Origin: Roseiarcus sp963730555
Lineage (GTDB): Bacteria; Pseudomonadota; Alphaproteobacteria; Rhizobiales; Beijerinckiaceae
NCBI GenBank assembly: GCA_963730555.1
Contig: CAVSSS010000008.1
Location: 310,001 to 374,000, forward strand
Reading direction: 5' to 3'
DNA: 64,000 nt
Shown here in pieces: positions 54,386 to 64,000 of this stretch. The notes under the pieces are model-generated. The model saw only the letters and a list, made by a program, of their open reading frames with translations. It had not been told where the DNA came from and did not search any database. How positions within the stretch are numbered: position 1 is the first letter of the stretch; each line of letters starts with the position of its first letter. A program made the translations under genes and the position numbers.

Positions 54386-55832
54386 GAAGTACCCGACCGT
54401 GCTGCCCAGGATGATCACCACGGCGAGCGCGAGCAGGCCGCCGACGATCGACACCATGACAATGTCGAGATAGCTCTCGCGATGGGTCGAGTTGCAGACC
54501 GCAAGCAGCGTCACCACGGCGCCGTTGTGCGGCAGGCTGTCCAGCGTGCCGGCGCCGATGACCGCCACGCGATGCAGAAGTCCTGGATCGATGCCCTGCT
54601 CATGGGCGATCTTGAGATAGGTCGCGCCCAAAGCGTCGAGCGCGATCGTCAAGCCCCCCGAGGCCGAGCCGGTCAATGAGGCCAGCACATTGGTGGCGAC
54701 GGCCAGCGACACCAGCGGGCCGCCCTCGATGCCGAGCACCCAGTCGCGCACCATGCCAAACGCGGGGAGCGCGGCGACGACCGAGCCGAAGCCGACCAGA
54801 CTGGCGACGCTCAAGCACCGGCAACACGGAGGCGTTGGCGCCCGCATCCATGCTGTCGCGCAAAGCCGGCAGGCGGCTAAAATTGGTCGCGATCAGGACG
54901 ACAATGGCGACCGCGAGCGCCGTCACCACGGCCCAGACGCCGCCGACCGCGGCGAGCGAGGTCGAGCCCCATTCCTTTTGCGCAAGAAAGGACGCGTCCA
55001 TGCGCGGCAGGACGAAGAGCGACATCAGGAGATTGACCCCGACGACGATGACGAGCGGCAGGGCCGCGAGAGCGATCGGCGGGCCTATGTCGCTCGGAGC
55101 CCCATGGATCGCTTCCGGCGGATCGAACGTGCTGGCGGTCGTGGCGCGCTCGCGCACCACAAGGTTCTCAGCCGCATTATCCTGCGGAACTTCCGCCCCA
55201 TAGCCCTCACCCTTGGCGCGGGCGCTTCGCTCGGCCCGCCCGAGCCACCACATGCCAAAGCCGAACATCACGATCGCGGCGACGATTCCAAGACCGGGCG
55301 CGGCGAAGGGCGTGGTGCCGAAGAACGGCATCGGGATCGCGTTCTGAATTGCGGGCGTTCCCGGCAGAGCCGACATGGTGAAGGTCGTCGTGCCCAGCGC
55401 GATCGCCGCGGGCATGAAACGCCTCGGAATTGCCGCCGCACGGAACAATTGATGCGCCATCGGCGCGAGCACGAAGAAGGCGACGAACAGGCTTACACCG
55501 CCATAAGTGACGGCCGCGCCGGCTAGCACGACCGCGAGCACCGCTCGCTGAGGCCCCAGGCGCTGGGTCATATATTTGGCGATGGACGTTACCGAGCCCG
55601 AGTCCTCCATGAGCTTGCCGAACAGCGCGCCGAGGAGGAAAATCGGGAAGAATTGCATGACGAATTGCGCCGCGCTGCCCATGAAGGTTTGCGTCCAATG
55701 CGCGAGCAGCGGCTCGCCAGCCAAAGCGGCTGCAAGGATCGCGGCGGCCGGCGCAAGCAGGAGGATGCTCCAGGCGCGGTAGGCGAGCCAGATGAGCAGT
55801 CCGAGCGCGATGAGGATGCCGATGAGCCCCAT
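54383..55832 (-). CDS. GntP-family permease, frameshifted
   Basis: It starts at ATG 55832 (MGLIGILIALGLLIWLAYRA) and has many helices: FFPIFLLGALFGKLMEDSGS, AVTYGGVSLFVAFFVLAPMA, TFTMSALPGTPAIQNAIPMP, ALPLVIVVGVNLLMSLFVLP. Near 54813 one extra G shifts the frame; the last ~145 residues continue as LSVASLVGFGSVVAALPAFG, TGSASGGLTIALDALGATYL and LPHNGAVVTLLAVC. GntP proteins import gluconate, other hydroxy acids or citrate with protons. It runs together with the upstream patatin gene (3-bp gap). Confidence 0.82.
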
Positions 55833-55835
55833 GCC

Positions 55836-56880
55836 TCAGACCCCCTCGAGCAGGACGTCGATATCCAGGGTCGAGCGTTTTCCCAAATCCATCGCATGAG
55901 CGTCGAGAAACGCCTGCGCGGCCATTCTCCCCTCGTCGCGCAGGAACGAGAAGAACGACCATTCGGCGTTGAGCTTCGACGATGCCCCGAGCTCGTTCAT
56001 GATGCTGTTTCTGACAACATGCACCCGCATCTCGGTCCAGAGCCTGCCCTCGCCGTCGCCGGGATCGGCGACCTTGCGCAGAAGCGCCATCATTCTCAGC
56101 TCCTTCAGGACCACGGCGTTGAATGACACCTCGTTCAGGCGGTTCAGGATCTCGGACGCGCTGCGCGGGACGCCCGGCCGCTCGATCGGATTGATGGGAA
56201 CGAGAATCGTGTCCTGCGATTTGCACTCGCGGATGAGCGGGGTCAGCGTCGGATTGCCGGAGTAGCCGCCATCCCAATACGCCTCGCCATCGATCTCGAC
56301 CGCCTGAAACATCGTCGGCAGGCAGGCCGAGGCGAGCAGGACGTCGGGCGTCACGGCGTCGTTCTTGAACACTTTGCCCCGTCCTGTGCGCACATTGGTC
56401 GCGGTGATGAACAGATGGATCGGCGACTGCGCCAAGACGTCAAAATCGATGATTTCGGCGAGGATCTCGCGCAGCGGGTTCTTGCCCATGGGATTCATGG
56501 TGTAGGGCGACACCAAGCGCGACATGAGGTCCATCGCGACATAGATCGGCGAGGAATCGAGCGTCCAGCGGCCGAGCAGCACGTCGAGCGGTCCGCGCTG
56601 GAACGGACTGAAGCGGGCGGCGTCCGAGACGCGCCGCCAGAACGCCCCAAGCGCTTCGCGCGCGCCGGCGGCGCCTCCTACCTTATGGCCGTAGGCCATC
56701 ACCGCGGCGTTCATCGCGCCCGCCGAAGTGCCGGAAACGCCGTCGATCTTAAGCCATGGCTCCTCGAGCAGTCGATCAAGCACGCCCCAGGTGAAGGCGC
56801 CGTGAGACCCCCCGCCCTGGAGTGCGAGATCGATCAGAACGGGACTGCGGCGTAATGGGCTCGGCTGCTTCAGTCGGCAT
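55836..56880 (-). CDS. patatin-like phospholipase, frameshift near N-terminus
   Basis: Start ATG 56880 (MPTEAAEPITPQS); after a one-base shift near 56835 it reads VLIDLALQGGGSHGAFTWGV (oxyanion-hole GGGxxG), then GVSGTSAGAMNAAVMA with the G-T-S-A-G nucleophile serine and YWDGGYSGNPTLTP with the DGG catalytic aspartate. It is a Ser-Asp dyad lipid acyl hydrolase. The downstream region has IHLFITATNVRTGRGKVF typical of the bacterial RssA-like group. It lies 3 bp before the GntP permease start and shares its operon. Confidence 0.85.
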
Positions 56881-57124
56881 CTCGTGAACCTCGAACGTTG
56901 GGCCGCCTCAAGCGAAGCACTCCCCTTGCGACGAAGCCAAGGCGCCGGCGCGCCTGGACGCCAATACGCAATGCGCGAGGATCAAGAGGTGAGCTTAGCT
57001 ATTGATTTTAGCGGCGCCGAGACCTTCGCGGAGCCAAATCGAAGCCCAACCCCTGTTTTTGAGGATAGACTGGGAGCCGCCGAGGCGTAAAGAGTTCCGG
57101 GCTCCAGCGCAAATTGGACGGACG

Positions 57125-57706
57125 ATGACCGACCCAGATAGCTTTCTAGACCCGGAGCCGGAGCCGGAAGCGGAGATCGAACCCGTTCCGCAGCCGTTCA
57201 TTTCGAGGGGCACTCTGTTCCGCAATTTGCCTTATATCGCGGCGCTGGCGCTCGCCATATTCGGCGTGGCCTATAGCAGTTTCTCCGGGCACGCGATCAA
57301 CGGCTATTGGGAATTCCTGGCGGTCGCCACGGGGCTTGTCTGCGTCGCCACAGGATGGCCCAACGCGCCCGATCGTCAGACGCGGTTCAAGCTTATTTGG
57401 ACGCAGGTCGCGCACTGGGTGACGATCCTGGTGGCGATGAATCTCGTGCTCCTGCAGGGCGTTCAACAAGTGTTGCCGATTCAGGCCACCGGCCTGGTGC
57501 TGATGTTGTTGCTCGGAGCGGGCACCGTTCTTGCCGGAATCCATCTGGTCTCGCTCAGAATCGCTTTTCTCGGAGTCGCCATGCTGATGTCCATTCCGGC
57601 CATGACATGGTTCAAGCAGGCTTCGCTGTTGTTGCTCCTGGCCGGCGTCGCGATCGCGGGCCTCGCCATCGCCTTTTGGCCGCGAGGCAAGAAAGCGACG
57701 GCCTGA
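57125..57706 (+). CDS. hypothetical membrane protein
   Basis: 193 residues from ATG 57125 with an acidic Pro/Glu-rich N-terminus (DSFLDPEPEPEAEIEPVPQ) and five or six predicted helices (LPYIAALALAIFGVAYSSF; WEFLAVATGLVCVATGW; VTILVAMNLVLLQGVQQV; LVLMLLLGAGTVLAGIHL; IAFLGVAMLMSIPAM; LLLLLAGVAIAGLAIAFW). Ends RGKKATA. No family motif; inner-membrane location predicted. Confidence 0.7.
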   Translation: MTDPDSFLDPEPEPEAEIEPVPQPFISRGTLFRNLPYIAALALAIFGVAYSSFSGHAINGYWEFLAVATGLVCVATGWPNAPDRQTRFKLIWTQVAHWVTILVAMNLVLLQGVQQVLPIQATGLVLMLLLGAGTVLAGIHLVSLRIAFLGVAMLMSIPAMTWFKQASLLLLLAGVAIAGLAIAFWPRGKKATA

Positions 57707-57778
57707 CCGGCCGAGCCTCGTACGTTCGGCATGGCGCCGGCCTGAATGCGGGCGGTCGCCGCAAATGCCGGCGCCGAC

Positions 57779-57943
57779 TTACTCCGCCGCCCGTCTTCCG
57801 CCCTTCGCCTTCCGCGCCAGCACCGGCTTGAGATATTGCCCAGTGTAGCTCCTGGGATTGCGTGCGATCTGCTCGGGCGTGCCTTCGGCCACCACCTCCC
57901 CGCCCCGTCACCGCCCTGCGGTGCCATGTCAACGATCCAGAAG
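57779..57943 (-). pseudogene. duplicated 3' end of uvrA
   Basis: About 165 bp closely matching the true uvrA 3' end at 59417-59583, same strand. Shared blocks include CGCCCTTCGCCTTCCGCGCC, AGCACCGGCTTGAGATA, TAGCTCCTGGGATTGCG and GATCTGCTCGGGCGTGCC, with roughly one mismatch in eight or nine and several small indels. It encodes only the last ~55 residues out of frame, so it is non-functional. It and the real uvrA end bracket the GlxA-type regulator and the monooxygenase. Confidence 0.88.
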
Positions 57944-57990
57944 CGCCGCGGCAGTTAGCCGCGCGCCTTGCATCCCGAGGCCACCGAACC

Positions 57991-58962
57991 CTACCCCGCG
58001 GCTCGCTCTGAGCGAATCTCGCGCACGCCGCGACCGAGCTTGCGTCTGAGGAGGTTGCGCAGCGTCACACCATCGGCATAACCAACGGCAGCGGCGATCT
58101 TCTTCACGTTATCACTGGAAGTTCGCAGCATATGCACGGCGCGTTCGACGCGTAGATCCTGGAAGTATGAGAGCGGGCTTTTGCCAAGCACGTCATGGAT
58201 GCGACGCGCCAGCGTCCTCTTGCTCGCCCCGATTGCGTGCGCGGCCTCATCAAGCGCGAAGCCATCTCCTAGGTGGCCGCGCGCCCAGCCCTCAAATCGC
58301 TGCACGATCGGATCGGCGTGCGCGAGATGATCGCTCATCGCGTAAGCCGACTGACTTGGTCGCGAGTCGACGATCAGGTGACGCGCAGTCGTCGCGGCCA
58401 GAAGCGGGCTCGCCCGGCGGATCAGCCACAGCGCCATGTCCATGTGGCTGAGCGCGGCGCCGGCGGTCAGCATTCGGCCCGAGCGAACGAGCATTCGCCG
58501 GTCATCGAGCCGAACGCGCGGATAGCGCTGGCGGAAATATGGCGCGAGCCACCAGGTGGTCGTTGCGGTCTCGCCATTGAGCACGCCGGATTCGGCGGCG
58601 ACGAAGGTGCCGATGCATGCCGCTGCGACGTGCGCGCCCTGGTCGGCCCATTGTCGCAAAACGCGCGCGGCGGCGCGCGTCTCCGGCGCCGCGAGCGCCG
58701 CGGCTAAAGGCTCCGGCGCCCTTGCGCCGATTGCAGGGACAACCACCCAATCGGGCGCCTTGCGGACATGGGCCGGCGAGACCGGTATCGTGAAGCCCTG
58801 CGCGGTGCGAATTTGGCGGCGCACGCCGACCACGCTCACGTCAAACACAGCAGAGGTAAGCCCCTGGGCGAGGGCGAGTTCGTTGGCCGTTGCGAAGGCG
58901 TCGAGCACCGCGGCCAGGCCGGTGTCGAACGCGCCATTGAGCGCAAGGACGTCGATCCTCAT
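57991..58962 (-). CDS. GlxA-family AraC-type transcriptional regulator
   Basis: About 323 residues from ATG 58962 (MRIDVLALNGAFDTGLAAVL). The N-terminal DJ-1/PfpI-like domain shows PDWVVVPAIGA and VAAACIGTFVAAESGVLNGE (nucleophile-elbow Cys). The C-terminal AraC double HTH reads GFALDEAAHAIGASKRTLAR and SYFQDLRVERAVHMLRTSSD, VKKIAAAVGYADGVTLRNLL. Family members sense nitrogenous or aldehyde ligands and activate adjacent genes. It is divergent from the monooxygenase gene at 59073, the likely target. Confidence 0.88.
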   Translation of the reverse strand: MRIDVLALNGAFDTGLAAVLDAFATANELALAQGLTSAVFDVSVVGVRRQIRTAQGFTIPVSPAHVRKAPDWVVVPAIGARAPEPLAAALAAPETRAAARVLRQWADQGAHVAAACIGTFVAAESGVLNGETATTTWWLAPYFRQRYPRVRLDDRRMLVRSGRMLTAGAALSHMDMALWLIRRASPLLAATTARHLIVDSRPSQSAYAMSDHLAHADPIVQRFEGWARGHLGDGFALDEAAHAIGASKRTLARRIHDVLGKSPLSYFQDLRVERAVHMLRTSSDNVKKIAAAVGYADGVTLRNLLRRKLGRGVREIRSERAAG

Positions 58963-59072
58963 GGCGTAATCAATATCAAAGATGTCGTTCTTGACAATGG
59001 GCCGAGTACGCTGCCGCAACTAAGGGTAGCCGGCGCATCGCTCCCCCTGCGAGCGCTATGAGGAGAACGGAA

Positions 59073-59375
59073 ATGGTCAAGCTCGCTTTTTTCGCCCGCT
59101 TCGAAGCCAAACCTGGCAAGGAAGAGGCGGTAGCGACGTTTCTCGAAACGGCCCTCGACATGGCGAGGAAGGAACCCAGCACGATCAACTGGTACGCGCT
59201 CAGGCTTTCACCCACCACGTTCGGCGTGTTCGACACCTTCAACGATGAAGATGGACGCCAGCGGCACCTCAACGGCCCGATCGGACAGGCGCTGATCGCC
59301 AAGGCGCCGGAATTGTTTTCCTCGCCACCCTCGATCGAGCCGGTCCAGGTGCTTGGATCGAAGACTGCGGCTTAG
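59073..59375 (+). CDS. antibiotic biosynthesis monooxygenase (ABM) domain protein
   Basis: 100 residues from ATG 59073, which has AGGAG eight bases upstream. Ferredoxin-like ABM fold: VKLAFFARFEAKPGKEEAVA, TFLETALDMARKEPSTINWY, GVFDTFNDEDGRQRHLNGPI, LIAKAPELFSSPP. Such proteins are cofactor-free monooxygenases or small stress-related dimers; a detoxification role under the neighbouring GlxA-type regulator is inference. Confidence 0.85.
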   Translation: MVKLAFFARFEAKPGKEEAVATFLETALDMARKEPSTINWYALRLSPTTFGVFDTFNDEDGRQRHLNGPIGQALIAKAPELFSSPPSIEPVQVLGSKTAA

Positions 59376-59418
59376 AGGCCGGCGCTGGGGGCGGCTGCGT
59401 ACCTGGCCGCCCCGTCCC

Positions 59419-62382
<2,964 letters not shown>

Positions 62383-62467
62383 AGCGGTTCCTGGAGGCGG
62401 CTCTTTCCTTAACGGTAACGCTCGGTCGCATGCGAATCACGCTTGCGCGGGCCGCGACGTGATGCTA

Positions 62468-62482
62468 GAACAAAAGCAGAAC
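62468..62482. promoter_or_regulatory. LexA-binding SOS box between uvrA and ssb
   Basis: GAAC-AAAAGCA-GAAC, i.e. GTTC-N7-GTTC on the complement, the direct-repeat operator known for alphaproteobacterial LexA. It lies 86 bp before uvrA and 218 bp before ssb and probably represses at least uvrA, perhaps both. Confidence 0.85.
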
Positions 62483-62699
62483 ACGGGCAAAGGGGCTTCT
62501 TCCAGCACCGGAGCCCGCGGGTTAAGGTTAATGTAGTCATAAGGCAGCCGCTTCCCAAGCGTTGGGTGCGGCGAGATGTGGATAAGCGTGAGCCGGCGGG
62601 TTTCGGGCGCCCAAGCGTCCGCCGCATTCGGCTAAGGATGTCGGGCGTTGTAGCCGCGCTCGGTGAGCGCGGCGACAAGGCGGCGGCGAGGAGAGGATC

Positions 62700-63191
62700 A
62701 TGGCGGGCAGCGTCAACAAAGTCATTCTGGTCGGCAATCTTGGCAAGGATCCGGAGGTCCGGCGGCTCAATTCCGGCGACCAGGTCGTGAATTTCACCCT
62801 CGCCACCTCCGAGAACTGGCGCGACAAGAATTCAGGCGAGCGCAAGGAAAAGACTGAGTGGCATAACGTTGTGATTTTCAACGAAAATCTCGGCAAGGTG
62901 GTCGAGCAGTACTGCAAGAAGGGCTCGAAGGTCTATGTCGAGGGCCAGTTGCAGACCCGCAAGTGGCAGGACAAGGACGGCAACGATCGCTATACGACCG
63001 AGGTCGTGCTGCAGCGCTTCCGCGGCGAGCTGACCCTGCTCGACTCGCGCGGCGGAGGCGAGATCGCGACAGCTTCCCGGAAGAGGGTGGAGGCCGCTGC
63101 GTCCAGCTTCAACCGCGCCGCGGCCAGCGACCGCCGCCCTGCTCTCCCCGCAGGCGGCGGGGGCGAGATCGACGACGACATTCCGTTCTAA
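62700..63191 (+). CDS. ssb: single-stranded DNA-binding protein
   Basis: 163 residues. OB-fold: MAGSVNKVILVGNLGKDPEV, VVNFTLATSENWRDKNSGER, TEWHNVVIFNENLGKVVEQY, SKVYVEGQLQTRKWQDKDGN. The acidic tail DDDIPF is the partner-binding tip that recruits repair and replication proteins. The GAGAGGA site just upstream fits ATG 62700. Divergent from uvrA as in most Alphaproteobacteria. Confidence 0.97.
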   Translation: MAGSVNKVILVGNLGKDPEVRRLNSGDQVVNFTLATSENWRDKNSGERKEKTEWHNVVIFNENLGKVVEQYCKKGSKVYVEGQLQTRKWQDKDGNDRYTTEVVLQRFRGELTLLDSRGGGEIATASRKRVEAAASSFNRAAASDRRPALPAGGGGEIDDDIPF

Positions 63192-63199
63192 GCGCCTCT

Positions 63200-63238
63200 C
63201 CCTCATGCTGAGCTTGTCGAAGCATGGGAGAGAGGGGT
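63200..63238. repeat. extragenic palindrome after ssb
   Basis: CTCTCCCTCATGCT and AGCATGGGAGAG flank GAGCTTGTCGA, forming a long stem-loop. The CATGCTGAGCTTGTCGAAGC core is a frequent extragenic repeat in proteobacterial genomes and may act as ssb terminator. Confidence 0.7.
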
Positions 63239-63279
63239 CGGGGACCGGCTGCCCGCTGACGGGGTGAAGGAAGTAACCT

Positions 63280-63789
63280 GTGCCCGTGTTCGTCGTTCTC
63301 CTGCGCGCCGTTAACGTCGCGGGCACGGGCAAACTGCCGATGAGCGACCTCAAGCGGCTGTGCGAGAAAGCCGGATTCCAGAACGTCCGAACCTATATCG
63401 CGAGTGGCAACGTCGTGGCCGGGCGAGACGGATCGGAGATGCAAGCCAAGGCCGCGCTTGAGGCTGAACTTAGGGCTTACGCGGGGAAGCGGGTCGGCGT
63501 GATCATCCGGACGGCGACCGAAATGGCCAAGGTTGTCGCCTTGAACCCCTTCCCGGACAGGGCCGTCAACCGAACGGTAGCGATCTTTCTCGACCACCCG
63601 CCGCCGCCGGACGCATTGAAGGATATCAAGGGCCAAGCAAACGAGGAGATTCGGCTCGGCGCGCGTGAGATCTATGTCCACTATCCGGACGGGATCGGCC
63701 GCTCCAAGCTGCGCATCCCCGCGGCTGGCGACGGGACCGCCCGCAACATGAACACGGTCTCGAAGCTTGCCGCGATGGCGGCGGAGTGA
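63280..63789 (+). CDS. DUF1697 family protein
   Basis: 169 residues from GTG 63280 with AAGGAAG upstream. Characteristic start VFVVLLRAVNVAGTGKLPMS, DLKRLCEKAGFQNVRTYIAS-GNVV, then GVIIRTATEMAKVV, NPFPD and IYVHYPDGIGRSKL, ending ATARNMNTVSKLA-type motif (TARNMNTVSKLAAM). This matches the full length of DUF1697. The biochemical role is unknown. Confidence 0.9.
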   Translation: MPVFVVLLRAVNVAGTGKLPMSDLKRLCEKAGFQNVRTYIASGNVVAGRDGSEMQAKAALEAELRAYAGKRVGVIIRTATEMAKVVALNPFPDRAVNRTVAIFLDHPPPPDALKDIKGQANEEIRLGAREIYVHYPDGIGRSKLRIPAAGDGTARNMNTVSKLAAMAAE

Positions 63790-63847
63790 GGAGCCCGCCC
63801 GTGCGACGGGCCGCGACCTGGGCGAGAGCGATTAGCGTATGTGGATC

Positions 63848-63940
63848 GTCATCGCGAGGAGCGCAGCGACGTGCTATCCAGGAATTGTCGAGCGCCTTGC
63901 ATCCCCTGGATCGCTTCGCTCGCGCTCGCGATAACGGCAG
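63848..63940. repeat. dispersed extragenic palindrome (copy 2)
   Basis: GTCATCGCGAGGAGCGCAGC ... CCTGGATCGCTTCGCTCGC followed by GCGATAAC: the same hairpin family as 4676-4773. Confidence 0.75.
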
Positions 63941-64000
63941 CGGTTCGGCTCATCATACAGCTTAGAACGCGAGAACAGTAGAGACCTCGATCCGCTTTTT

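Overview
The window is about 64 kb of high-GC DNA. Gene order (rlpA-tmk-holB-metG-tatD, uvrA/ssb with an alphaproteobacterial SOS box, Ku plus PE-LIG-POL LigD) and small families such as DUF3309, DUF883 and GlxA point to an alphaproteobacterium of the order Hyphomicrobiales (Rhizobiales). The sequence alone does not fix the genus.

Layout. 1-8350: leftward housekeeping block with an M20 peptidase (cut by the window edge), an MBL hydrolase, tatD, metG, holB, tmk and rlpA. 8351-11456: YjbQ, DUF3309, DUF883 and an AI-2E-type permease, with an orphan terminator. 11763-18737: non-homologous end-joining locus (ku, ligD, second ku) interrupted by a complete 2.3-kb IS1595-type transposon at 15410-17732. 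This transposon has 25-bp terminal repeats and an 8-bp target duplication, and it carries a class II leucine-type tRNA whose anticodon is UGG (proline). 19024-23686: a second AI-2E permease, a metallophosphoesterase, a small secreted protein and an RND periplasmic adaptor.

23693-48994: an integrated island of about 25.3 kb, delimited by a 12-bp direct repeat (TCAATCTTTCCG) and by paired GCTTTCCA arm sites at each end. It entered the first codons of the RND permease gene and separated that gene from its adaptor. The left half is an ordered cassette: tyrosine recombinase, AlpA-like HTH, a Spo11/TopoVI-A-like protein with the catalytic-tyrosine motif, a RepA/RecA-type ATPase, an iteron-like region, a Nu1-like HTH protein, a TopoVI-B-like GHKL ATPase, a second TopoVI-A-like Toprim protein with Cys at the Tyr position, and an HTH protein. 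The right half is a graveyard of truncated genes and IS remnants (RecD2, AAA/TPR, DUF3631, a second integrase, SRAP, GAF, IS6-like and IS3). It also holds a complete IS3-family element, an HExGH putative peptidase and, at the extreme right, an AT-richer FRG-domain gene.

48979-64000: the displaced RND permease, a beta-propeller protein, an MBL hydrolase, a GntP-type permease, a patatin, a GlxA/AraC regulator with a monooxygenase flanked by a partial uvrA duplication, then uvrA and ssb sharing a LexA box, and DUF1697.

Sequence quality. Many conserved genes (tatD, metG, holB, DUF3309, AI-2E, metallophosphoesterase, GntP, patatin, IS1595 transposase) are broken only by single-base frame changes, some in homopolymers. 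This pattern suggests indel errors in the assembly, so single frameshifts here should not be read as gene decay without read support.
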